Notes: generated from the sequence alone by a model not told the origin. Numbered from the stretch's first letter, positions 1 to 9,151 are shown. The stretch is DNA of 64,000 nucleotides from an uncultured Collinsella sp. (GCA_900541065.1 UQIE01000001.1:62001-126000), one strand, 5' to 3'. Made by a program: numbers and translations.

Positions 1-282
1 CTTGTCCTCCTTCTGGAGAACCAGAGCCTCGATGGGATCACCGAGTGCAACGATGTCTGCAGGGTTAGCGTCCTTGCGGATGGACAGCTCGCGGACCGGG
101 ATAACGCCCTCGGACTTGAATCCGATGTCAACGAGCACCTCGTCATGCTCGATCTTAACGACAGTGCCGTTAACGAGATCGCCCTCATCAAAGTCGGTAA
201 TCGTACCGTCGATGAGGTTGTTCATCTCCTCCTCATTGACATCGTCAAGAGAGAAAATGGACGAGTTCTGAATCTCACTCAA
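1..282 (-). CDS. rpsA: 30S ribosomal protein S1, 5' part only
   Basis: This is the N-terminal part (94 codons) of ribosomal protein S1, which binds mRNA on the 30S subunit. The gene runs off the left edge. The reading starts at a TTG with AAAGGGG six bases upstream; no ATG or GTG in this frame fits. An acidic leader (SLDDVNEEEMNNLIDG) precedes the first S1 OB-fold, with GTVVKIEHDEVLVDIG and KSEGVIPVRELS as typical repeat sequence. The TTG start is the inferred part; the family assignment is firm. The upstream 316 bases (283-598) hold its promoter region, but I see no convincing -35/-10 pair there. Confidence 0.93.
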   Translation of the reverse strand, partial: MSEIQNSSIFSLDDVNEEEMNNLIDGTITDFDEGDLVNGTVVKIEHDEVLVDIGFKSEGVIPVRELSIRKDANPADIVALGDPIEALVLQKEDK

Positions 283-598
283 AGGTGGACCCCTTTCGAA
301 CTACGGGGCCCCGATTGCTAGGACCTACAGAAGGGTGCGACAAGCACACAACGTTTAGGAACACTCGGGAGCCGACAGATACTAATGTGACGCTTATGCA
401 ATCACGTTCGTATAGGTTACGGGGAAATGAGTTCGATTTCAAGCGTGAACTGCGATTTTTTACTCGTGTGGAGACTTTTTCGTAATCTTATGGACAGCCG
501 CCTCCACAACTTGACGATAAGCAGTTTGCCCATACGCCTTTGAGGTAAAGTATCCGGAGCCAACGATTCTGGAACGATTTTTCGAGAAAGGTGCCCGC

Positions 599-1357
599 GT
601 GCTCAAAGCAGTCGTTTTCGATATGGACGAAACGCTTCTTAGCATCAACCTCAACGCGTTCATCCTTCGCTATTATAAGGATGTCTCGTCGATGCTCGCG
701 GATATTGGTCGCCGCAGCCACGGTGGCACGATGGCGCGCCTCGGCACCATCTTGGTCGACCTCAACGCCAATCGCCGAAGCGGCACGGATAATCGCACCA
801 ATCTTGAGTTCTACCAAGAAGAGGTTGAGCGCCGGTGCGGCATTTGCCTCTCGGACCCACTCATCTACGAGGCGTTTACCTACTACGACCGCGAAGTTCT
901 TCCGTACAAGAACGACGATGTCATCAACGCCCACGCCATGCCCGGCGCACATGCCGCGCTTCAGGCCGTACAGGATGCAGGACTGCGTTGCGCGCTCTTT
1001 ACCAACCCCAGCTTTCCGCAGGGGGCCATCGAGTGCCGCATGAGTTGGGGCGACCTGGCCGACGCCCCCTTTGAGCTCGTCACGCACATGGGAAACACCA
1101 CCCGCTGCAAGCCCGATGCCACCTACTATCTAGAGCAGCTTCAGGTGATGGGGCTCGAGCCGCACGAGGTGCTCATGGTGGGCAACGACCCCAAGCGCGA
1201 CTTCCCCAGCCCCGCCTGCGGCATTCAGACTGCCTATGTGGGCCAAGGCAAGCCCAGCCGAGCCACCTGGTGCGGAACGATGGAAGACTTCGCCCGCGAC
1301 TTTAACGCCGTAATCGAGGCCTTCTACGAGCACCAAATAGCCGACGAACTATCGTAG
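599..1357 (+). CDS. HAD-superfamily hydrolase
   Basis: Probable cytoplasmic phosphatase of the haloacid dehalogenase superfamily, 252 aa. Motif I is DMDETLL near residues 8-14 (nucleophile and acid Asp), motif II is LFTNPS, motif III is the Lys in KPDATYY, and motif IV is GNDPKRDF. A helical cap sits between motifs I and II. The start is a GTG with AAAGG nine bases upstream. It converges on the cysteine desulfidase gene, with a palindromic repeat between them. The substrate cannot be read from sequence. Confidence 0.85.
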   Translation: MLKAVVFDMDETLLSINLNAFILRYYKDVSSMLADIGRRSHGGTMARLGTILVDLNANRRSGTDNRTNLEFYQEEVERRCGICLSDPLIYEAFTYYDREVLPYKNDDVINAHAMPGAHAALQAVQDAGLRCALFTNPSFPQGAIECRMSWGDLADAPFELVTHMGNTTRCKPDATYYLEQLQVMGLEPHEVLMVGNDPKRDFPSPACGIQTAYVGQGKPSRATWCGTMEDFARDFNAVIEAFYEHQIADELS

Positions 1358-1376
1358 GCGCCAGAACATCTAGCGC

Positions 1377-1443
1377 AGTTGCGGTGAGATAGTTCCTGTT
1401 TGCCCCTCACCCGGGTAATTTTAGGAACTATCTCACCGCAACT
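1377..1443. repeat. Palindromic intergenic repeat, TTGCGGTG family, copy 1
   Basis: Perfect 21-bp inverted arms (1377-1397 and 1423-1443) enclose 25 bp. The outer end reads AGTTGCGGTGAGATAGTTCCT. Two other copies with the same outer core are at 13615-13681 and 14559-14620. It lies between convergent genes and could form a stem acting as a terminator or mRNA end. Confidence 0.9.
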
Positions 1444-1449
1444 TAATAT

Positions 1450-2769
1450 CTAACAGACCTGGGTTTTACCGATCATGATGTTGAGGATCTCGATGTCGGT
1501 GTCCTTCATGCCCACGCGGCCCACGTAGCCCATGCTGGCAATCGTCTGCTCGACGGTATCCTGAATGAGACCCTCGCCGGCGCGGAAGCCGCGGCCCTGC
1601 ATGGCCATATCGTGGCCCAGAATCGCAGCATCAACGGCAGCGGAAATCTTAGCCGCGCAACTCGCCTTGGCGCCATCGCACACGATGCCACCCACGTTAC
1701 CGAGCGTATTCGAGACCGTCGCGCCAATCTGCTCGCGCGTGCCACCGCACAGCCAGGTAATCGCAGCGCCGGCGCCGCACGCGGCGCAAATAGCACCGCA
1801 AAACGCCGAGAGCGCACCAATATAGCTCTTGATATGCACGGCGATAAGATCGGACAGCATCACGGCGCGCACCAGGCGCTCGTGGTCGCAACGCAGGTAC
1901 TCGGCATACTCCATGACGGGCAATGCGCAGGTAATGCCCTGATTGCCCGAGCCGCACACAATGGCGACCGGCAGCGCGCAGCCGTTCATGCGGGCGTCGG
2001 ACCCGGCGGCCGCACGGGCACGGGCACGGCAGGCGACGTCATCGGCACGAGCACCCAGCAGCGTACGACCCACCTCGGCGCCCCAAGCGTGCGCAAGGCC
2101 CTCGGCACTGATTGCGCCATTCAGCTCAATCTGACGCTCAACGGCAGCGCGGGCGTCCTCAATGTCACCGTCCTCGATAAAGTCGATGATGGACTCAATG
2201 CTCATAGGGGCATCGGCCTTATCCGCCGCACGCTCGGCCACCACGCGCTCGGCGCAGGCGGCACACTCCCCCGCCGACTTGCCACATACCGGAATACCAT
2301 CGAGCGTATGGCACGTGACATTAGTGTGGTGATCGGTAATCTCGACGACCGCGGTATGGCCCCCGGCCGTCGCAGTCACCTTGATGTAGAGGTTGGGCAC
2401 ACCCTCGACAAGCGACACATCGCAGTAGCCGGCGTCGGCGAGGAGCTCGGCCACGCGAGCGCGGTCTTCATCGTTAACGCTCTCGAGCACCTCGAGCGCG
2501 CTCTTAGCGTCGCCGCCCACGGCACCCAGCACGGCCGCGGCCTCAATACCGTGCATACCGCCCGAGTTGGGCACGGTCACGCTCTTGACGTTCTTGATGA
2601 TGTTGCCCGAGCAGGCAACATCCATATGATCGGGCTCGCAACCGAGCGTCTGGCTCGCCAGTGCCGCTGCATAGGCAACGGCAATGGGCTCGGTACAGCC
2701 GAGCGCGCAGACAAGCTCGCGGTTCAAAACATCGCAAAACGCGGCATCACGAAGGGAATCGGCAGGCAT
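1450..2769 (-). CDS. L-cysteine desulfidase family protein (UPF0597, CyuA/YhaM type)
   Basis: 439 aa, the usual length for the UPF0597 family, whose characterised members use a [4Fe-4S] cluster to break L-cysteine into pyruvate, sulfide and ammonia. The N-terminal signature CALGCTEPIAVAYAAALA is clear. Conserved cysteines recur in the C-terminal half (FCGAICAACGAGAAI, CDGAKASCAAKI). The ATG has TAGGAGATA just upstream. The upstream region on this strand is AT-rich and probably holds the promoter. It is a single-gene unit ending at the palindrome. Family is confident; cysteine as substrate is inferred from homologues. Confidence 0.85.
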   Translation of the reverse strand: MPADSLRDAAFCDVLNRELVCALGCTEPIAVAYAAALASQTLGCEPDHMDVACSGNIIKNVKSVTVPNSGGMHGIEAAAVLGAVGGDAKSALEVLESVNDEDRARVAELLADAGYCDVSLVEGVPNLYIKVTATAGGHTAVVEITDHHTNVTCHTLDGIPVCGKSAGECAACAERVVAERAADKADAPMSIESIIDFIEDGDIEDARAAVERQIELNGAISAEGLAHAWGAEVGRTLLGARADDVACRARARAAAGSDARMNGCALPVAIVCGSGNQGITCALPVMEYAEYLRCDHERLVRAVMLSDLIAVHIKSYIGALSAFCGAICAACGAGAAITWLCGGTREQIGATVSNTLGNVGGIVCDGAKASCAAKISAAVDAAILGHDMAMQGRGFRAGEGLIQDTVEQTIASMGYVGRVGMKDTDIEILNIMIGKTQVC

Positions 2770-3041
2770 AGGTATCTCCTACTTGTATAACGGGCTGGGC
2801 TCTCAATAATAATTAGCTCTTTTATTTGATAACAATGCATCAAAAACCGCAACCCAGGTTCCGGTAGACGGCATTCAGGCGCAAACTGACGGCATTCATT
2901 CATGAGAAACCGGTCTTGTTGCATGCTAAAGCGTTTGACCAAAAAACGCCCGAGCGTTTATGCAAGAGTCGCGCTATCATGCAGTCGAACGCGGTAAACA
3001 CCTTTAGCATTTGCGCCGCACAGACCAGAGAGGAACCATCC

Positions 3042-3509
3042 ATGAAGATCGGTATCGGTAACGACCACGCCGCCGTCGAGCTCAAGAACATCATCTCCGA
3101 GCACCTGAAGGAGCGCGGCTACGAGGTCGTGAACTTTGGCACCGACACCTCCGAGAGCTTTGACTACCCCATCGCCGGCTACAAGGTGGGTAAGGCCGTT
3201 GCCAACGGCGACGTCGACTTAGGCATCCTGATCTGCGGCACCGGCGTCGGTATCAGCCTGGCTGCCAACAAGGTAGAGGGCGTGCGCGCCGTCGTGTGCT
3301 CCGAACCCTTCAGCGCCAAGCTCTCCCGCATGCACAACAACACCAACGTGCTCGCCTTTGGCGCCCGCGTCGTGGGCTCCGAGCTCGCCAAGATGATCGT
3401 CGACGAGTGGCTCGACGCCGAGTTTGAGGGTGGTCGTCACGAGCGTCGCGTTAACCTCCTCAACGAGATCGATCACACGCGCGCCCTTAAGATCGTCGAC
3501 GAAGCCTAA
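3042..3509 (+). CDS. rpiB: Ribose-5-phosphate isomerase B
   Basis: Interconverts ribose 5-phosphate and ribulose 5-phosphate in the pentose phosphate pathway. 155 aa, normal for the RpiB/LacAB family. Signatures seen: IGNDHAAVELK near the N-terminus and the active-site loop ILICGTGVGISLAANKV with its Cys; GRHERRVNLLN near the C-terminus binds the sugar phosphate. The ATG at 3042 follows GAGAGGAA; longer reading upstream in frame has no ribosome site and is not part of the gene. A perfect 17-bp stem-loop follows the stop. Confidence 0.93.
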   Translation: MKIGIGNDHAAVELKNIISEHLKERGYEVVNFGTDTSESFDYPIAGYKVGKAVANGDVDLGILICGTGVGISLAANKVEGVRAVVCSEPFSAKLSRMHNNTNVLAFGARVVGSELAKMIVDEWLDAEFEGGRHERRVNLLNEIDHTRALKIVDEA

Positions 3510-3533
3510 ACTATTCAGTGCCACAAGCTAACA

Positions 3534-3574
3534 GCAGGGGCCCGCTCGGAACACATGTCCGAGCGGGCCCCTGC
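3534..3574 (+). terminator. Strong stem-loop after rpiB
   Basis: Perfect 17-bp inverted arms (GCAGGGGCCCGCTCGGA and its complement) around a 7-base loop, 24 bases after the rpiB stop. No long T-run follows, so it may act as an mRNA-stabilising or bidirectional stem rather than a classic terminator. Confidence 0.7.
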
Positions 3575-3592
3575 ATAGATTTTGGAATAAAA

Positions 3593-3622
3593 GGGCGCCG
3601 CGGATGGAGTTCCGCGGCGCCC
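3593..3622 (-). terminator. Terminator downstream of ndk
   Basis: 12-bp perfect stem (GGGCGCCGCGGA) with a 6-base loop; on the minus strand it is followed by TTTTATT. It lies 38 bases after the ndk stop. Confidence 0.75.
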
Positions 3623-3660
3623 AAGCCACACGCTAACAGCTTTAAGGAGTCAAAGCTGGT

Positions 3661-4065
3661 TTAGCCAAAGAAGCGCTTGATCTCAATCTCGGCGTTCTCC
3701 AGGCAGTCGGAGCCGTGGATCACGTTGGCGTTGACATCGACGGCAAAGTCGCCGCGGATGGTACCAGGAGCAGCCTCAAGCGGGTTGGTAGCGCCCATGA
3801 GGGTGCGCATCTTAGCAACAGCGGAGAGACCGGAAACGACCATCTTGACGACCGGACCGCTCGTCATAAAGTCACAGAGACCGCCAAAGAAGGGCTTGTC
3901 GGCCAGATGGGCGTAGTGCTCCTCGACGGTAGCGCGCTCGAGCGTGGTCATCTCCATGCGCTCGATGACAAGGCCGCTGCGCTCAATGCGAGCAACAATC
4001 TCGCCGATCTTGCGGTCGCGCACGGCGTCGGGCTTAATCATGATGAAGGTCTTCTCGATAGCCAT
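3661..4065 (-). CDS. ndk: Nucleoside diphosphate kinase
   Basis: Transfers the gamma phosphate of ATP to nucleoside diphosphates to balance NTP pools. 134 aa, typical length. N-terminus EKTFIMIKPDAVRD is the family hallmark, and the phosphohistidine sits at His117 in NVIHGSD, the family position. The ATG at 4065 follows GAAAGG by seven bases; 14 extra in-frame residues upstream lack a ribosome site. Monocistronic, with a stem-loop after the stop. The 385 bases upstream (4066-4450) hold the promoter region and the end of the next unit; I see no gene there. Confidence 0.95.
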   Translation of the reverse strand: MAIEKTFIMIKPDAVRDRKIGEIVARIERSGLVIERMEMTTLERATVEEHYAHLADKPFFGGLCDFMTSGPVVKMVVSGLSAVAKMRTLMGATNPLEAAPGTIRGDFAVDVNANVIHGSDCLENAEIEIKRFFG

Positions 4066-4450
4066 AAGGTAGCCTTTCAAGTAGGTTCGCGCGTGCCCAA
4101 GTCCCATTCCGGCACCCGCCTGGACTGCATCGTAACAGAGTTTTAGCTGCAGTTAAACAAAAAGCTGTTTATTGAAACGTTGCAATTTATTGAAGCGTTC
4201 CATATGTGTCACTTCTGTTTCGAAGCCCGATTAGAGTACCATCCGACCGCCCATCAACCGCATCGAACAGAGCAGGCGGTCGGTTGCCTCCCGCGAACGT
4301 AACCCCTTCACAACCTGCCCAAAGGTCCTACAGAAGTTCTCGACAAGCCCCTCCCCCATAGCAACAAAATACGGGCGTCCGCATCAGCAGATACCCGTAA
4401 AAGCAAAAACGATTTATCAATACATGGCCAAAACGGCTTCAGCCAAACCT

Positions 4451-5881
4451 CTACTTTGCCCCGTGGCCCATCTCGACGACCTTGGTCAGCGATCCAAACA
4501 CGCCTTCGTCGGCCACGAGCTGTGCCACGGCACGCTGCAGCTGCACGGCAACGGCGGCAGGGGCGGTACCGCCCTCGGTCGTGCGTGCAGCGACAATCGA
4601 CGGGATGTCGAGCGCCTCGGTAATGTCGTGCTCAAAGAGCGAGCTTGCCTCCTGGAACACCTCAAACGGCAGGTCCTCAAGATTGCAGCCGTGCTTCTCA
4701 CACATCAGGACCAGATGGCCCACCACGGCATGTGCCTCGCGGAACGGCAGACCACGCTTAGCCAGGTAATCGGCAACATCGGTGGCGGCAAGGTGTCCCA
4801 CGCCGCACTCGCGCGCCATGGTATCCTCGTTGACGGTCCAAGTCGAAATCATTCCGGCCATAACGGACAGGCACTGCATGAGCGTACGGGCGGTATCGAG
4901 CGCGCCCTCCTTGTCCTCCTGCAAGTCCTTGTTATAAGCAAGCGGCAAGCCCTTCATGGTTACCAGCAGCTGCACCAGGTTGCCGTACACGCGACCGCTC
5001 TTGCCGCGGATAAGCTCGGCAAAGTCGGGGTTCTTCTTCTGCGGCATGATGGACGAGCCGGTGGAGTACGAGTCGGAAAGCGTGATAAAGCCAAATTCGG
5101 AGCTCGACCACAGCACAATCTCCTCGGAAAGACGCGACAGGTGCATGGCCATGACGGAACCGGCGTAATGCAGATCGAGCAGGAAATCACGGTCGGAAAC
5201 AGCATCGAGCGAATTGGGGATCACGCCCGCAAAGCCAAGTTCGGCAGCCGTCATCTGACGATCGAGCGGATAGCTCGTACCGGCAAGCGCGGCAGCGCCC
5301 AGCGGGCAGTTGTCGGCGGCATCAAAGGCGGCCTTCAGGCGTGTAAAGTCGCGCGCGAACATCCAGGAATACGCCAGCAGATGATGCGACAGCAGCACGG
5401 GCTGAGCGTGCTGCATGTGCGTGTAGCCCGGCAGAATCACCTTGTCGTACTTCTTGGCCGCATCCACCAGCACATGGCGCAGCTCAAGATTGGCCTCCAT
5501 GAGCTCCTTGGCCAGCGCCTTGACGCCCAGGCGTGTGTCGGTCGCCACCTGGTCGTTGCGCGAACGTCCGGTATGCAAGCGCTTACCGGCCTCGCCGATG
5601 CGACGCGTCAGCTCGCTCTCGATGGACATATGAATGTCTTCGTCGTTGATGTCGAAGGTGAAGTTGCCGGCATCGATATCCTGTTCGATTCCGGTCAGGC
5701 CCTTGGCAATCGCCTGCTCGTCCTCGGCACTGATGATGCCCTGGGCCGCCAGCATTTTGGCATGCGCCTTAGAGCCGGCGATATCCTGCTTATAGAGATG
5801 TTTGTCGACCGGCAGCGACGCGCCAAACTCCTGCGTGACCTCGGCCACGCCTGCCTCAAAACGACCGCCCCAAAGAGCCAT
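4451..5881 (-). CDS. argH: Argininosuccinate lyase
   Basis: Last step of arginine synthesis: splits argininosuccinate into arginine and fumarate. 476 aa, normal for the fumarase/aspartase superfamily. The N-terminus is MALWGGRFEAGVAE and the superfamily signature GSSIMPQKKNPD holds the catalytic Ser loop; TGRSRNDQVATD and YTHMQHAQP are further conserved boxes. The ATG at 5881 has GAGAAAGGGG upstream. It lies downstream of argG on the same strand, but a terminator-like stem and a 56-residue ORF separate the two. Confidence 0.95.
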   Translation of the reverse strand: MALWGGRFEAGVAEVTQEFGASLPVDKHLYKQDIAGSKAHAKMLAAQGIISAEDEQAIAKGLTGIEQDIDAGNFTFDINDEDIHMSIESELTRRIGEAGKRLHTGRSRNDQVATDTRLGVKALAKELMEANLELRHVLVDAAKKYDKVILPGYTHMQHAQPVLLSHHLLAYSWMFARDFTRLKAAFDAADNCPLGAAALAGTSYPLDRQMTAAELGFAGVIPNSLDAVSDRDFLLDLHYAGSVMAMHLSRLSEEIVLWSSSEFGFITLSDSYSTGSSIMPQKKNPDFAELIRGKSGRVYGNLVQLLVTMKGLPLAYNKDLQEDKEGALDTARTLMQCLSVMAGMISTWTVNEDTMARECGVGHLAATDVADYLAKRGLPFREAHAVVGHLVLMCEKHGCNLEDLPFEVFQEASSLFEHDITEALDIPSIVAARTTEGGTAPAAVAVQLQRAVAQLVADEGVFGSLTKVVEMGHGAK

Positions 5882-5999
5882 GGAACCGTCCCCTTTCTCC
5901 AAATACCAAAACAAGCGCCCAAAGCAATGCGCCATATCGCTAAAGCGATTTTTCAACCGCTAGTTTTACACATTCCCCACCGTGTGCGGAGCCATGTAG

Positions 6000-6170
6000 C
6001 TAATTTGCAAAGAAGTGACGCGCCATGCACTTGGCGCCCAACGTCTCCCTCCGGATGTTGCCCTGCGAACCATCGATCCAGGCCTTCAGGCTCATAGGAA
6101 CGTCCTCGACCTTTGCAGCATCGAACTCGGGCGCGAGGGCAAGTAAAGCACGCGCGAAAGCAATGAACAT
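6000..6170 (-). CDS. Small protein of unknown function between argG and argH
   Basis: A 56-residue reading frame that I do not recognise, beginning MFIAFARALLALAPEFDA and ending ARHFFAN. It has a good ribosome site (GAGGAG, seven bases before the ATG) and codon use like its neighbours. The start is hydrophobic but short of a clear membrane helix. It sits between argG and argH on the same strand, after the argG stem-loop. The upstream TATATATATATGAGGAG stretch may include a -10 element. Function unknown; a real gene is likely but not proven. Confidence 0.55.
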   Translation of the reverse strand: MFIAFARALLALAPEFDAAKVEDVPMSLKAWIDGSQGNIRRETLGAKCMARHFFAN

Positions 6171-6222
6171 AATGGATACTCCTCATATATATATAGGCGC
6201 AGAGCCGCCAAATTGATAGAAG

Positions 6223-6252
6223 GAGCCCCGCCGGACAACCCCGGCGGGGCTC
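6223..6252 (-). terminator. Stem-loop downstream of argG
   Basis: 12-bp perfect stem GAGCCCCGCCGG with a 6-base loop, followed on the minus strand by CCTTCTAT. It probably ends or attenuates the argG transcript before the small ORF and argH. Confidence 0.65.
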
Positions 6253-6405
6253 GGACTCAGCCGCAGACGCGGCATCATATATGCGGGCGGAACGTAGGGG
6301 CCACCGATGTTAAGAAGTGTCAGCAAGCATAACGAAAGGTAGGGACCCCGTGCGCCCGTTATGTATCACGCGGATGGGCCGCGCGGATACCAAGGGAAGG
6401 AGGCG

Positions 6406-7632
6406 CTAGGCCTGGGCGGCAGCAGAGCTGGGGCCCTGGACCTTTGCCCACGTCTTGAGCGACAGCGTATCGATCTCGATAAAGCCGGCGCTGGCCTTCT
6501 CGTCAAACGTGGTGTCGCGGTCGTAGGTAGCCAGACCGTAGTCGTAGAGGCTGAAGGGGCTCTTGCGACCGACGACATGGCAGTTGCCCTTAAAGAACTT
6601 CAGGCGGACAGTGCCGGTCACGAACTTCTGGGTATCGGCCATAAAGGCATCGAGCGCGTTTTTGAGCGGGCTGTACCACTGGCCGTTGTACACGGCGGTG
6701 GCCCAATCCTGCTCGAGCTTGATCTTGGTCTTGAGCAGGTCGCCCTCGACGCAGATGTCCTCGAGCGCCTTGTGGGCGGTGATGAGCGTCAGGGCGCCGG
6801 GAACCTCGTAGCACTCGCGGCTCTTAAGGCCCACCAGGCGATCCTCGACCAGATCGAGACGGCCAAAGCCATTGTCGCCGGAGATCTTGTTGAGGGCGAT
6901 GACGATCTCGGAGAGTTTCATCTTCTTGCCGTCGACGGCGACGGGCTTGCCAGCTTCAAACTCAATCTCGGTGTAGGTCGGGGTGTCCGGCGTGTCCTCG
7001 GGGTTCTTGGTCATAACCCAAGCGTCGTCGAGCGGCTCGTTCCAGGGATCCTCCAGGTGGCCGCACTCAATGGCACGACCCCACAGGTTGTCGTCGATAG
7101 AGTAGGGGTTGTCGTTGGCACCCTCGGGAACCGGCACGTTGTGGGCGTGGGCATAGGCGACCTCGTCGGGACGGCACTTCAGGTCCCACTCGCGAACCGG
7201 GGCGATAACCTTGAGCTCGGGGTCGAGGGCCTTGACGGCGGCCTCAAAACGGACCTGGTCGTTACCCTTGCCGGTGCAGCCGTGGGCGACGTAGGTCGCG
7301 CCAAACTCGTGAGCGACCTCGACGAGCTTCTTGGCGAGCAGCGGGCGAGAAAGAGCCGAGAGCAGCGGATACTTGTTCTCGTACATGGAGTTTGCGGCGA
7401 TGGCCTTAGTCAGGAACTCATCAGAGAACTCGTCGCGCAGGTCGAGCACCTGGCAATCGAGAACGCCCAGGTCGAGTGCCTTCTGCTTCTTGGCATCCAG
7501 TCCGGTCTCTTCCTGGCCCACGTTGCCGCAGACGCAAACGACATCGAGATTCTTCTCGTCCTGGAGCCACTTGACACATACGGATGTATCAAGACCACCG
7601 GAATATGCGAGAACGACTTTTTCCTTGCTCAT
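6406..7632 (-). CDS. argG: Argininosuccinate synthase
   Basis: Joins citrulline and aspartate using ATP to make argininosuccinate, the step before ArgH. 408 aa, typical. The ATP-pyrophosphatase P-loop VVLAYSGGLDTSVCVKWL is at residues 5-22, and the second signature is GCTGKGNDQVRFE. The ATG at 7632 follows AAAGGA by eight bases; 17 residues of open frame upstream are not used. Any arginine-repressor operator upstream could not be identified with confidence. Confidence 0.95.
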   Translation of the reverse strand: MSKEKVVLAYSGGLDTSVCVKWLQDEKNLDVVCVCGNVGQEETGLDAKKQKALDLGVLDCQVLDLRDEFSDEFLTKAIAANSMYENKYPLLSALSRPLLAKKLVEVAHEFGATYVAHGCTGKGNDQVRFEAAVKALDPELKVIAPVREWDLKCRPDEVAYAHAHNVPVPEGANDNPYSIDDNLWGRAIECGHLEDPWNEPLDDAWVMTKNPEDTPDTPTYTEIEFEAGKPVAVDGKKMKLSEIVIALNKISGDNGFGRLDLVEDRLVGLKSRECYEVPGALTLITAHKALEDICVEGDLLKTKIKLEQDWATAVYNGQWYSPLKNALDAFMADTQKFVTGTVRLKFFKGNCHVVGRKSPFSLYDYGLATYDRDTTFDEKASAGFIEIDTLSLKTWAKVQGPSSAAAQA

Positions 7633-7682
7633 GGCTGTTTCCTTTCGCCCTTGGTAGCTAGTTAGAACATCGGTCAGTTGCA

Positions 7683-7798
7683 AGTCATTTCGAGGTCAAA
7701 AACCGTGCAATATCAGGTTAAATAGCAAAAAGCAGCACATACATGCCCTAGAAACATGCAGCAATTTCGTGCTAAAACCCAACGACCTCAAAATGACT
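7683..7798. repeat. Inverted-repeat-bounded intergenic element (MITE-like)
   Basis: 15-bp terminal inverted repeats with one mismatch (AGTCATTTCGAGGTC at 7683-7697, GACCTCAAAATGACT at 7784-7798) bound a 116-bp AT-rich segment just upstream of argG. The rest of the 554-base gap to the next gene (7633-8186) is AT-rich with no gene I can support. Confidence 0.45.
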
Positions 7799-8186
7799 CT
7801 GTTGAGGCATTGCGCCCCATGCGGACAGAGACGATTGTTATCGTCGTCGGGAAATTGCGCGCTGGCGTCGGATGGCATTGTCTGCAGTGGTGATGATCTT
7901 TACGAACTGCATCTGCCTCTCCTTTCACCTATCGCCGGGCGCAATTCTAATATCGTAAACGGTACCTTTTCCTCGGTAAGCGGTTGTTTTTCCGTCTCCG
8001 TTTTCGATGGTCGCTATATTACGCTAAAGTGCCCGCAGCACAAGCGACAAATTCAAATTTCTGAAAAGTTTTTTCAGTACTTTGTGAAGCGTGGTGCAAA
8101 TACGCTCCGTTCCTGCGAAAATACGCTCGACTACGAGTTGATGGTTATAACGTCTGAAACAATCTCGAAACGAAAGGGTCGCTTTT

Positions 8187-9014
8187 ATGCAAACTTACGA
8201 ATCGGACGCCAACATCGGCAACATTAAGATTCTCGCCGTCGATATGGACAAGACGCTGCTGACCGACGAGCGTGTGCTGCCCCAGGGTCTTGATGAGCGC
8301 CTGGACAAGCTCGCCGACGCCGACATCGTATTCTGCCCCGCCAGCGGACGTCCCGCCCCCAAGCTCGAGGAGATGTTCGAGGGCGTCAAGAACCGCCTCG
8401 CCTTTTGTCCCGACAACGGAGCGTGCGTGATCTATCGCGGCAGCTATATCTATAAGAGCACTATTGACGTGGAGCTGTATCAGCAGGTCTTGAGCCGTGC
8501 CTCGGAGGATCCGCGCGCTGTCCCCGTCCTTTGCTGCTTCGACGAGTTCTACGTGCTTGCCCGCGACCATCAATACCACGACGAGATCAGCGTCTACTAC
8601 AACACAATCAACTACGTCGACAGCTTTGATGGCATTGATTTCGAGTCCAACAAGATTTCGGTCTTCTTCCCCGGCTACGACGCCGAGCCCGCGTTTCGCG
8701 AGACCTATAGCCCCGAGTTCTCGGACAAGCTCTACGTCACCAACGCCGGACGCGAGTGGATCGACTTTATGAACCTGGGCGTCGACAAGGGCGCCGGCGT
8801 CGCGCACCTGTGCGAGCACTTGGGCATCGATATTGCCGACGCCGCCGCCGTGGGCGATACGTACAACGACATCCCCATGCTGGAGCGCGTCGGTCACAGC
8901 TTTATCGTGGACAATGCCGAGGAGCACATGAACGCGCACGCCAAGTGGCGCATTCCGAGCAACAACGACGGGGGCGTACTGACGCTCATCGACGCCATCT
9001 TGGCGGCTCGTTAA
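8187..9014 (+). CDS. Cof-type HAD hydrolase
   Basis: 275 aa, HAD superfamily of the Cof/IIB type with a large C2 cap, usually acting on sugar phosphates or flavin/vitamin phosphates. Motif I is ILAVDMDKTLLTDE (Asp19 and Asp21), motif II is the CPASGRP box, and motif IV is GDTYNDIPMLERVGHSFIV. The ATG at 8187 follows GAAAGG. The upstream AT-rich gap probably holds its promoter. It is followed directly by a long perfect inverted repeat. The substrate is not predictable. Confidence 0.88.
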   Translation: MQTYESDANIGNIKILAVDMDKTLLTDERVLPQGLDERLDKLADADIVFCPASGRPAPKLEEMFEGVKNRLAFCPDNGACVIYRGSYIYKSTIDVELYQQVLSRASEDPRAVPVLCCFDEFYVLARDHQYHDEISVYYNTINYVDSFDGIDFESNKISVFFPGYDAEPAFRETYSPEFSDKLYVTNAGREWIDFMNLGVDKGAGVAHLCEHLGIDIADAAAVGDTYNDIPMLERVGHSFIVDNAEEHMNAHAKWRIPSNNDGGVLTLIDAILAAR

Positions 9015-9025
9015 TCCATCTCGTC

Positions 9026-9151
9026 GCCATGCCCGGGGCCGGCCGTTTGATTTTTGCTCGGTCAGGTCCTGGGCTCGCTCGAAGAGCACATTAAGTGCTC
9101 TTCGGCTCGTGCGGAATCTACAAAAATCAAACGGCCGGCCCCGGGCATGGC
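9026..9151. repeat. 31-bp perfect inverted repeat with nested hairpin
   Basis: Arms 9026-9056 and 9121-9151 are exact reverse complements (GCCATGCCCGGGGCCGGCCG... ), with CAAAAATC next to the loop side. A second perfect 9-bp hairpin (GAAGAGCAC / GTGCTCTTC) lies inside at 9081-9103. It lies between convergent genes. Confidence 0.9.

Noticed and set aside
3593..4065. ndk as part of an operon with argH
   Set aside because: A 385-base gap with no gene and a stem-loop on the ndk side indicate separate units.
4424..6097. Long open frame opposite argH (557 codons)
   Set aside because: Antisense shadow of argH; low-complexity His/Gly/Arg-rich product, no ribosome site. Similar long frames opposite polA, argG, thiC, portal and terminase were dropped for the same reason.
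7769..8227. 152-codon plus-strand frame before the Cof-type HAD gene
   Set aside because: Crosses the AT-rich gap and overlaps the start of the HAD gene; no ribosome site and codon use unlike real genes here.
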